From: an uncultured Acidobacteriota bacterium
GTDB taxonomy: Bacteria > Acidobacteriota > CAIWXX01
Assembly (NCBI GenBank): GCA_903916735.1
Contig: CAIWXX010000051.1
Coordinates: forward strand, 1-64,000
DNA: 64,000 nt
Direction of reading: 5' to 3'
In this document: one piece after another, positions 49,560 to 57,591 of the stretch
How positions within the stretch are numbered: position 1 is the stretch's first letter
Layout of the letters: each line of letters begins with the position of its first letter
Notes under the pieces: model-generated
What the model was told of the DNA's origin: nothing
The model's database searches: none
What the model saw: the letters and a program-made list of their open reading frames with translations, nothing else
Translations under genes and position numbers: made by a program

Positions 49560-52205
49560 ATGAGCAATACTCAGATCAACACGCCGATGATGGACCAGTA
49601 TCGTCGCATCAAGCGTGAATACCCCGACGCCATCCTCTTTTATCGGCTTGGTGATTTCTATGAGATGTTTTTTGAAGACGCTTTTATCGCGTCAAAAATC
49701 CTCGACATCGCCCTCACATCACGAAACCGCGGGGCTCCTGAAGAAGTTCCCATGTGCGGTGTCCCCTATCACGCCGCTGACGGCTATGTCGCCAAGCTTC
49801 TGCGCGCCGGGCATCGAGTCGCCATCTGCGAACAGCTTGAGGATGCGCGTTTCGCGAAAGGGGTCGTCAAGCGCGATGTTCAGAAAGTACTGACACCGGC
49901 AACATCAATCGAGACAGCGCCCGAAGCCGCCGGAGAAGCTTGCTATGCCGCCGGTATCATCGCGGATGAGAACGGCGCCGCCATTGCTCTAGCTGATCTT
50001 GGAACGGGGGATTTTCGAGTTGCGCAGTTCTTTGGTCCTGCATCTGTTGACCAACTGGCCGAAGAGATTGATCGTCGGCAGGTGCGTGAGTTGGTTCACC
50101 CGGAGGAGTGTCTATCGCTCGACAATTTGCTCGCGTCGCCGATTTTCAAATCACCTGTCGAAACCGTCCGCTTCACCCTGACGGCGGCTGAACAGGAGCT
50201 TCGTGATCATTTCGCGGTCAGCGAGCTCGACGGCCTTATTCCCGGTGAATGGCATCTGGCTCGTCGAGCCGCCGGCGGGTTGCTCTACTATTTCCGCACT
50301 CTCCGCAAGACATCGCTCATCCACCTGCGCCGTCTCTCCTGCTACAACCCAACGGATCGACTCGTCCTGGATCCAGGGACGCTTCGCAATTTGGAGATTT
50401 TCCGCAACAACCGCGATTCGACATCTTCACTCACACTCATCGATGTCCTCGACAAGACACTGACACCGATGGGATCACGTTTTTTGCGTGCGACTCTGGC
50501 ATCTCCTCTTCGCGAAATCACAGCGATCAACGAGAGGCTGGACGCGATCAGTGAGCTTCTTGACGAGCAAGCGCCACGACTTCGGCTCCGAGAGACACTG
50601 AGACCCGTCGGCGATATCGAGCGGCTTGTCTCGCGCATCACCTTGGGCGTTGCAATGCCGCGGGATCTGCTTCAACTGGCGCGCTCAATCGAACCGGCAG
50701 CTGAATGCCGGCATCTGCTGAGCGCCCTTCGAGTATCCTTTTTCTCGCATGCGATGGCGGGATGGGATTCGTGCACCGATCTTGCAGAACTGATACAGAA
50801 AAGCATCCTGCCTTCTCCATCACCCATCATCAAAGAAGGCGGCATCATCCAAGAAGCGTGGAACCGGGAGCTGGATGAGCTGCGGGCACTCAGCCACGAC
50901 TCGAAATCAACAATTCAGCAGATGGAAGGACGCGAGCGTGAGCGGACGGGCATCACATCGCTCAAGGTCAAATACAACCGCGTCTTTGGGTATTATATCG
51001 AAGTCTCAAAGCCGAACCTGCGATTCGTCCCGGCTGCATACATGCGCAAACAGACTCTGGCGAATGCAGAACGGTTCACAACGCCGGAGCTCGCCGAATA
51101 CGAAGCCAAGGTGCTCGGCGCCGAAGAAAAAATTTGCGAACTTGAAGAACGCCTCTTTATCGAGATTCGCAATCGGCTCGCCAAAGAATTCGCCCGTTTG
51201 CAGGATCTCGCGGCACGCTTTTCCCAGGTTGATTTCATCCTGGCGTTGGCAGAGCAATCATCGGAAGGGCGCTATTGCCGGCCGCAGGTGCATACCGGCA
51301 GTGAGCTCCGGCTGATCGACAGCCGCCACCCCGTCATCGAACGAGTGACTCCGACACCCTTCGTTCCCAACGACTGTTTCCTGGATGACGCAGCGCGTCA
51401 GATCCTCATCGTCACCGGCCCCAACATGGGGGGGAAATCGACCTACCTTCGACAAGTCGCTCTCTGTGCGATCATGGCGCAAATCGGCTCTTTCGTGCCG
51501 GCTAAAGAGGCATCTCTTCCGCTCTTCGATCGCGTTTTCACGCGAGTCGGAGCGTCCGACAACCTGGCCCTTGGCCAATCCACTTTCATGGTTGAGATGG
51601 TCGAAACGGCCCAGATCCTTAATTCTGCGACATCTTCCAGCCTCATCATCCTCGATGAAATCGGAAGGGGCACAGGCACATTCGATGGGCTGTCTCTCGC
51701 ATGGTCGATCGTCGAATACATCCACAATCAACCGGGGTTGCGCGCGAAGACTTTGTTTGCTACGCATTACTTCGAGCTCACGGAACTGGAATTGCTCTGC
51801 GAACGCGTCAAGAATTGCCACATCACGGTGCGGGAAGCCAAGGATAAAATCATCTTCCTCCGAAAGATCAAGGACGGCCGGGCCGACAAGAGCTATGGCA
51901 TACACGTGGCGGCGCTCGCCGGCCTCCCTCCCGACGTCATCGAACGCGCTCGCGAGATCCTGACAAACCTCGAGAGCAACGAACTGGATCCGGTCGGGAA
52001 ACCGCGACTGGCGCGAAGTCGTCGAGCCATCGATGGACGCCAGCTGGTTCTCTTCGAGCCGGCGGTTTCGAGCGAGCTGATCGATTTGAAAGATGAGATC
52101 GGCCATATTAAGATCGACCAGATGACCCCGCTAGATGCACTTAACCTGCTCCACCAGATTCAGAAAAAGGTGGGTGCAGCGGGTGGCATGGGAGGAGACA
52201 AATGA
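49560..52205 (+). CDS. mutS: DNA mismatch repair protein MutS
   Basis: The 881-residue protein is full-length MutS. The mismatch-binding F-x-E motif is in RLGDFYEMFFEDA, followed by the MutS signature MCGVPYHAADGYVAKLL. The ATPase has Walker A TGPNMGGKSTYLRQVAL, SQ-loop LGQSTFMVEM, Walker B LIILDEIGRGTGTFDG and ATHYFEL. It recognises mispairs and recruits MutL (not in this window). ATG 49560 is preferred over a frame start at 49497 because the conserved N-terminus and the promoter both fit. Its stop overlaps the next gene by four bases. Confidence 0.97.
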   Translation: MSNTQINTPMMDQYRRIKREYPDAILFYRLGDFYEMFFEDAFIASKILDIALTSRNRGAPEEVPMCGVPYHAADGYVAKLLRAGHRVAICEQLEDARFAKGVVKRDVQKVLTPATSIETAPEAAGEACYAAGIIADENGAAIALADLGTGDFRVAQFFGPASVDQLAEEIDRRQVRELVHPEECLSLDNLLASPIFKSPVETVRFTLTAAEQELRDHFAVSELDGLIPGEWHLARRAAGGLLYYFRTLRKTSLIHLRRLSCYNPTDRLVLDPGTLRNLEIFRNNRDSTSSLTLIDVLDKTLTPMGSRFLRATLASPLREITAINERLDAISELLDEQAPRLRLRETLRPVGDIERLVSRITLGVAMPRDLLQLARSIEPAAECRHLLSALRVSFFSHAMAGWDSCTDLAELIQKSILPSPSPIIKEGGIIQEAWNRELDELRALSHDSKSTIQQMEGRERERTGITSLKVKYNRVFGYYIEVSKPNLRFVPAAYMRKQTLANAERFTTPELAEYEAKVLGAEEKICELEERLFIEIRNRLAKEFARLQDLAARFSQVDFILALAEQSSEGRYCRPQVHTGSELRLIDSRHPVIERVTPTPFVPNDCFLDDAARQILIVTGPNMGGKSTYLRQVALCAIMAQIGSFVPAKEASLPLFDRVFTRVGASDNLALGQSTFMVEMVETAQILNSATSSSLIILDEIGRGTGTFDGLSLAWSIVEYIHNQPGLRAKTLFATHYFELTELELLCERVKNCHITVREAKDKIIFLRKIKDGRADKSYGIHVAALAGLPPDVIERAREILTNLESNELDPVGKPRLARSRRAIDGRQLVLFEPAVSSELIDLKDEIGHIKIDQMTPLDALNLLHQIQKKVGAAGGMGGDK

Positions 52206-53284
52206 AATCTGCAGAGAACAACCCCGGCATTTTGCTTTTCGTGGGCATTGAAGGCCCGCAGCTTTCGCGTGAAGAAAGGAGATTTATTGCGAAATCCCAG
52301 CCTGGCGGATTCATTCTTTTTGCGCGTAATTTGGAGACGCCGCGTCAGACGAACGAGTTGCTGCGATCAGTGCAGGCGCTCGCCCAGGAACCCTGCTTTT
52401 TTTCAATTGACCAGGAAGGCGGGAGAGTCGATCGTCTGAAGAAATATTTCCCTCCGACACCAAATCTTCTGCGATCAGCTTCAAATGGCTTAACAGCCGT
52501 CAAGCAGCACGCACGGCTGACGGCTCGCGCCTTGAAAGCCATCGGTTTCAATATGAACTTTGCTCCGGTGCTGGATCTGCTGGCTCCTTTTCACAATGGG
52601 ATTGAAGATCGCTGTTTCGATTCGAACCCCCGGAAGGTCGCGGCTTTCGGAGTCGCCTACCTCAAGGAATCCCGGCGCCTTGGGATTCCCGGGACGCTCA
52701 AGCATTTCCCAGGCATCGGGCGCGGAGAATGTGACAGCCACGTGGATCTGCCGGTCATTCCGCTTCACCGGAAAACACTTCACCTAGAAGATCTCCTGCC
52801 CTTCAAACGATGTTTCAAATATTCACCGTTTGTGATGATCGCACATGCGTTCTACCCCGATCTGGAGGACTGCTATGAACGGCCCATGCCGGCATCGCTT
52901 TCACGAAACATCGTCATGGATCTTCTGAGGGACGATCTCGGCTTCAGAGGCCTTGCGCTCACCGATGATCTTCTGATGGGCGCGCTGAAGGGATTCGGAG
53001 ACATGGAGAAGCTCTGCGAGCACGCTGTGCTCGCGGGCGAGGATATGCTCCTCATCTGCCGTGGCCTCGAAAGCATGGAATTGGCCTACCGTTTTTTGGC
53101 GAGCAAAAGGAAATCGATTTCGATCAAAAAGCGAATTGTGGAAAGCCAAGGGCGGATCCGTTGCATCAAGAAAGAACTCGGGCTCCGCACTGCCGTCCCA
53201 TCCCTCGACGAGACGGCCCTCGCACAGGCTGCCAGTGGGATGGAGAAATTCGCCGCATCGGTTCTGGCCGGTGGTTCGTCATAA
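52202..53284 (+). CDS. Glycoside hydrolase family 3 beta-N-acetylhexosaminidase (NagZ-like)
   Basis: The 360-residue protein is a single-domain GH3 enzyme like NagZ. It shows IDQEGGRVDRLK, MNFAPVLDLL, KHFPGIGRGECDSHVDLPVI with the acid/base Asp-Ser-His loop, and the nucleophile Asp in GLALTDDLLMGALKG. NagZ removes GlcNAc from muropeptides during cell-wall recycling. The single-domain length favours NagZ over two-domain beta-glucosidases. No signal peptide is seen, which fits a cytoplasmic role. It overlaps the mutS stop (ATGA) and is probably cotranscribed with it. Confidence 0.88.
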   Translation: MKSAENNPGILLFVGIEGPQLSREERRFIAKSQPGGFILFARNLETPRQTNELLRSVQALAQEPCFFSIDQEGGRVDRLKKYFPPTPNLLRSASNGLTAVKQHARLTARALKAIGFNMNFAPVLDLLAPFHNGIEDRCFDSNPRKVAAFGVAYLKESRRLGIPGTLKHFPGIGRGECDSHVDLPVIPLHRKTLHLEDLLPFKRCFKYSPFVMIAHAFYPDLEDCYERPMPASLSRNIVMDLLRDDLGFRGLALTDDLLMGALKGFGDMEKLCEHAVLAGEDMLLICRGLESMELAYRFLASKRKSISIKKRIVESQGRIRCIKKELGLRTAVPSLDETALAQAASGMEKFAASVLAGGSS

Positions 53285-53446
53285 ATCTGATCATGGCAAC
53301 AGCTGTTGATCAGGAAATTATTCAATGTCCCGGAAATACCATCAAAAGAGAGAGGGAGATTCTTTTCGCTATGATGGATCCGGCACGCGTGTGGGGTCGA
53401 GGGCCGGAAAACATCATCTCTCGGAGCAAGCAAAGCGAGCCTCACC

Positions 53447-53953
53447 ATGACAATGCCTGAGCCCAAAATTGTGTGCAAAGTTTGCGGCCGTGGCCAAGCG
53501 GGCGAAACCGGTTTCTGTAACTGGTGTGGAGCGAAGCTGGTCGCGCTCACCGACAAGTCCGGCCGAGCTCCCATGGACCCCTCTGCCGGCCGGAACAAGG
53601 AGGGCATCGGAATCATACTCTTCCTGCTGAATCTGATCACCTATAACTATTATTCGCATTACTGGGGTGTGGTGGCGATGGCTTTTTCTTCTCTCATATG
53701 GGTCTGGGGCCGCTCGGAAAATTGGTCCAAAAATCGTGTGCGCCCGACGGATTCTCCTGAAATCGTCACCGCCAAACGCATCCTGCGGATCAAGCTGACA
53801 CAACAAGGCACCGGATTCATTCTTTTCTTAGCGGGAGCGTTTATCTTTTATAAATATCACAGAATCGTGGGAAGTCTCGTCTCCGCAATCGGAATCCTCA
53901 TTGGGTATTATGACTTCTGGAACAATATTCTGCATCGAGCCGGTCGAAAGTGA
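53447..53953 (+). CDS. Zinc-ribbon membrane protein
   Basis: The 168-residue protein has an N-terminal double CxxC ribbon (CKVCGRGQAGETGFCNWCG). Two pairs of hydrophobic segments follow (IGIILFLLNLITYNYYSHYW, VVAMAFSSLIWVWG; GFILFLAGAFIFYKY, IVGSLVSAIGILIGYYDF). I know no specific family function. The stop overlaps the M1 peptidase start (GTGA), so the two are likely made together. The ATG at 53453 is an alternative start. Confidence 0.7.
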   Translation: MTMPEPKIVCKVCGRGQAGETGFCNWCGAKLVALTDKSGRAPMDPSAGRNKEGIGIILFLLNLITYNYYSHYWGVVAMAFSSLIWVWGRSENWSKNRVRPTDSPEIVTAKRILRIKLTQQGTGFILFLAGAFIFYKYHRIVGSLVSAIGILIGYYDFWNNILHRAGRK

Positions 53954-55860
53954 ATCCCGCCACTCATCAACGGCTGCTGATTGAAGGCGCTCTTCCAATG
54001 TTGTTGACGGCGCTCGCTCTCCTGTTCTTTGTTTTCCCCGGGGTCATCTTTGCATCATGGCCCCAAGCGCCGGAAATCGCCTCCTACCAGATCGATGCAT
54101 CTCTCGATACGATCGCGCGAGCTCTGACTGGACACTGCACTATCCACTGGTCCAATACAACGACTCTGCCGACCTCTGAGTTGCGATTTCATCTCTACAT
54201 GAACGCCTTTAAGAGCTCACAGACAACATACGCCAAAGAAGACCCCGCTCTCTTCTCGAATTTCCATGACTGGGGGTCCATCGAAATCAAGTCACTCACG
54301 GTGGATGAGCGGCCCATCAAATGGGAATTCATGGCGCCGGATGATCACAATTCAAACGATCAGACGGTCGCTCGCATCGCTCTTCCTGAACCCGTTCACC
54401 CCGGTGCCGGAATTAAAATAGATATGTCATTTCTGACGAAGCTGCCGCGCTGCCTCTCTCGCGCCGGCTATGCGCACGACTTCTTCATGCTGGCGCAGTG
54501 GTATCCGAAAATCGGAGTGTTGGAAGGGACGGGTCGATGGAATTGTCATCAATATCACGCCAACAGCGAATTTTTTGCGGACTTCGGTTGTTATGATGTG
54601 ACAATCCGTCTTCCGGCCGGTTTTATCACGGCCGCAACCGGCGAGGAGATCTCGCGAACCATCCAAAATTCCACGCAAGTAGTGAAATATCACGCCATCG
54701 GCGTCACAGATTTCGCCGTCGCAGCGCAACTCGATGCCCTTCTCCTGCGACGGACATGGACAAGCCCTGCCGGGCGGGCAGTTGCTGTTCACCTTTTCAT
54801 GCAACCCGAACATATCCGATATGCCAATAGGCACTGGCGCGCCGTACAGGAGACATTGCGTTTTCTCGACGACTGGTGTGGGCCATATCCGTTCCCGGTG
54901 CTGACTCTCGTGGATCCTCCCTTCGAGGCATCCACAACAGCCGGAGGAATGGAATATCCTTTGCTGTTCCTCACAGACACTCCACTTTACGAATCGGATC
55001 ACTGCTTGACTCCAATTGAAGGGACGACGGTCCACGAGACGACTCACCAGTATTTCCAGCACATGATCGCAAGTGACGAGCCTGAGGAGCCATGGCTGGA
55101 CGAGGGAATCACCAGCTACATCAGTGGAAAGATCATTGATTCACATTATGGGCCGTCAATGCCTGATGTGAGAATATTCCGCTTGCCGATCAGCTGGTTT
55201 CTTCGGCTTCCGACGATGACATGCTGGCAGGGAGCCAAGCTTGCCTGGTTGGAAAATCCCGAAAGCGATCCGGCGAATTTGATGAGTTGGGCGTACCCGG
55301 ACATCGGTCGCTATGACGGCCAGGTTTATGATCGAACACATCTGGTGCTACGTGGACTTGAAAATGCTCTCGGCCAGAGCGCCATGAAGGAAATATTCCG
55401 GCGATACTTCGCTAGGTTCTCATTCGCCCATCCGCGCGGAACCGACTTCATAAAAATTGTCTCGGGTGTGGCTGGCCGGGACATGCAGAATGACTTCGAT
55501 CAACTGCTCTCTCAAGCCACGGCGCCGGATTTTTATGTCGGGAGCGTCCGGGAGGTGCCGGGAAATCCGACGCGCTGGAGGGTCATGATTGGCCGCCATT
55601 CCAGAATTGTTCTGCCGGTCGATCTCTCGGTCCAATTCGCCGATGGAACAAGAGAATGCCACCGATGGGACGGAACCGGCCGATTGATTGCATTCGATTT
55701 TAAGAAGCCGGTGATTTCGGCGATCATCGACCCTGCGCATAAAATCCTCACCGATCGTAACGACATCAATAATTCCTGGACCAGCCGGCCGGACCGAAGC
55801 ATCGTCTGGGGTTTTTCTAATCTTTGTTCCGCACTCGTCCAATTTCTGATTTCTCCATGA
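53950..55860 (+). CDS. M1 family metallopeptidase
   Basis: The 636-residue protein begins with a hydrophobic export segment (LLTALALLFFVFPGVIFASW), so it is probably periplasmic or outer-membrane associated. The M1 catalytic core is intact: exopeptidase motif GGMEYP, zinc site HETTH in TVHETTHQYFQHM, and the third ligand Glu in WLDEGITSY. The N-terminal beta domain (YQIDASLDTIARALTGHCTI) is typical. The family removes N-terminal residues from peptides. The GTG start overlaps the previous stop, and its own stop overlaps the following membrane-protein start. Confidence 0.9.
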   Translation: MNPATHQRLLIEGALPMLLTALALLFFVFPGVIFASWPQAPEIASYQIDASLDTIARALTGHCTIHWSNTTTLPTSELRFHLYMNAFKSSQTTYAKEDPALFSNFHDWGSIEIKSLTVDERPIKWEFMAPDDHNSNDQTVARIALPEPVHPGAGIKIDMSFLTKLPRCLSRAGYAHDFFMLAQWYPKIGVLEGTGRWNCHQYHANSEFFADFGCYDVTIRLPAGFITAATGEEISRTIQNSTQVVKYHAIGVTDFAVAAQLDALLLRRTWTSPAGRAVAVHLFMQPEHIRYANRHWRAVQETLRFLDDWCGPYPFPVLTLVDPPFEASTTAGGMEYPLLFLTDTPLYESDHCLTPIEGTTVHETTHQYFQHMIASDEPEEPWLDEGITSYISGKIIDSHYGPSMPDVRIFRLPISWFLRLPTMTCWQGAKLAWLENPESDPANLMSWAYPDIGRYDGQVYDRTHLVLRGLENALGQSAMKEIFRRYFARFSFAHPRGTDFIKIVSGVAGRDMQNDFDQLLSQATAPDFYVGSVREVPGNPTRWRVMIGRHSRIVLPVDLSVQFADGTRECHRWDGTGRLIAFDFKKPVISAIIDPAHKILTDRNDINNSWTSRPDRSIVWGFSNLCSALVQFLISP

Positions 55861-56759
55861 AAAAATCCCTTTTCAGACGTGCAGCCGATGATCTCTCACG
55901 ATGCAGTGGACTCCTGCCCTTCCTCTATATCACAGGGTTGGCATGGGGAATCATATCGGCGATCCCAGCCGGCCGCGCTTCGATCGCCGGACTCGGCCAG
56001 AGCCTTGCAGGCGACATTATCTCCCGGAAACTGGATCTTCTGCTGATCTCTGAAGTCGTGCATTCTCACCAGAAGCTCTTTGATGAAGCTGGAACATATC
56101 TCATCATCATGCTGGCGATTGGAAGCCTCATCCGGGTCTTCTTTACAGGCGGAGTGTTGGATCTAATTTCTGTACCGAATTCATTCGATTCCAAACGTTT
56201 TTTTTCCAGGTCGATCCGCCTCTTTCCTCGGCTTCTTGCACTCTTCATTTTACAAGTCCTGGCACTGGCGAGCCTCGTGGCCATTTGGCAAGGGAACATC
56301 CCTGAATTGCTTTTCACTAGGAGCTTCACCGAACGGCCGCTTTTTATCGCCGAGCTCACTCTGGGAATCGTGCTGGCAGCAATTTGCTACATCATGACCT
56401 TGATTCTTAAATATGTCAGAATTTTTCTCGTTGAACGAACACAATGCGATATCGGATCGGCCTTGAGCTATGGGTTTTCATTTTTTACGAACAACACCTT
56501 CGCCATTTTTGCCATTTCATTGTATACGCCAGGTGTGCTCGTCATCGGGATTTCGGCCAAGTGGGTCTGGACAGCCCTGTTCCACAGCCTGGATTTTCTT
56601 CGCTTCCCGACGGCTATTCTGACGACTCAACTGCTGATACTGCTGTACCAACATCTCCGGAATCTGAGTCTCGCCGCATCCATCCGGCTTGTTCGAGAAC
56701 GCACCACGGCACAAAAAATCCTCGCGGACACACCAAACGACATGCCGATCACTTTATGA
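55857..56759 (+). CDS. Hypothetical six-helix membrane protein
   Basis: The ~300-residue protein has about six hydrophobic segments, among them LLPFLYITGLAWGIISAIPA, AGTYLIIMLAIGSLIRVFFT, LLALFILQVLALASLVAIW and FIAELTLGIVLAAICYIMTL. A YVRIFLVERTQCDIGSALSYG loop follows. I recognise no family with certainty. The overlap of its ATG with the M1 stop (ATGA) makes it part of the zinc-ribbon/M1 unit, so a role in export or membrane anchoring of that system is possible by context only. Confidence 0.7.
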   Translation: MKKSLFRRAADDLSRCSGLLPFLYITGLAWGIISAIPAGRASIAGLGQSLAGDIISRKLDLLLISEVVHSHQKLFDEAGTYLIIMLAIGSLIRVFFTGGVLDLISVPNSFDSKRFFSRSIRLFPRLLALFILQVLALASLVAIWQGNIPELLFTRSFTERPLFIAELTLGIVLAAICYIMTLILKYVRIFLVERTQCDIGSALSYGFSFFTNNTFAIFAISLYTPGVLVIGISAKWVWTALFHSLDFLRFPTAILTTQLLILLYQHLRNLSLAASIRLVRERTTAQKILADTPNDMPITL

Positions 56760-56935
56760 TCCGAGCGGGCATCGGATCACTCGGAATCGATGATGCCATC
56801 ATTTCCTGCTGCTTGAAGCCTCGTCATCTGATAAAATAAATATGATTTGGAAATGATATCCGGGGGCCGGCTATACACTCTCGAGGGATGAGCCGGAATC
56901 CACCGCAACATGGCTTCGGAACAAGGCAGGTATCG

Positions 56936-57301
56936 ATGAAGAGAATCAAATTCATCAAACACCATGACCGGCGAATCTGTTTCATCAATTTTTCCGATGC
57001 CGAAGCCAAAGAGGTCATTAAGATTATTGGTGTTGCCCGCAAGCTCATAGCATCTCAAGAACCAAAATCAGTTCTGACTCTCACCGATGTGACGAACATG
57101 CACTACGACAAAACGATGCTCATGGCACTTAAGCAGTACACAACTCACAACAAGCCTTTCGTAAAAACCGGAGCCATCGTCGGAATTTCAGGGCCTCTGA
57201 TGAAAATGATCTATTCAGCAGTCCTGGCCTTCTCCAAGAGAAAAAACCTCAAAATTTTCGACAGCGTCGAAAAAGCGAAGGATTGGCTGGCGACGAGGTA
57301 G
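56936..57301 (+). CDS. STAS/SpoIIAA-like domain protein
   Basis: The ~121-residue protein matches the small SpoIIAA-like group: KRIKFIKHHDRRICFINFSD, VLTLTDVTNMHYDKTMLMAL, HNKPFVKTGAIVGISG, and the end KIFDSVEKAKDWLATR. The usual function is unknown; STAS domains often bind partners or lipids. ATG 56936 has an AGGCAGG ribosome-binding site. An upstream ATG at 56888 is in frame, with a -10-like TACACT ending eight bases before it, so a longer leaderless form cannot be excluded. Confidence 0.75.
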   Translation: MKRIKFIKHHDRRICFINFSDAEAKEVIKIIGVARKLIASQEPKSVLTLTDVTNMHYDKTMLMALKQYTTHNKPFVKTGAIVGISGPLMKMIYSAVLAFSKRKNLKIFDSVEKAKDWLATR

Positions 57302-57591
57302 AGGAAAAGAGATAGGGGGCCCGCTCCGGATAGAGAGAAAACAGGAGGGAGGCTTGCTTGCCGCCTAGGCGCGTTTATGCGCATTTCGACCGAAGTTGTT
57401 TACTTCTCCTGACTATACGGAGAACAATATGATCGACTCCCCTCTTCACAGACACTCGGAATTTATCAGTGACCACATCGAAAACGACACTTGTCCTATG
57501 ACGAGTGGATCCAAATAGCAGCTATTCAGCTATTCCCAAGTTGGATGCGCCAGGTAGTCTGGAGAAGGTGGATTTTGCAAACTGATCGGTT

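Noticed and set aside
57429-57518. A possible 29-residue peptide starting at 57429 in the gap before the AT-rich GT-C gene
   Set aside because: A GGAG lies upstream, but the peptide has no recognisable feature and the gap shows no other support.
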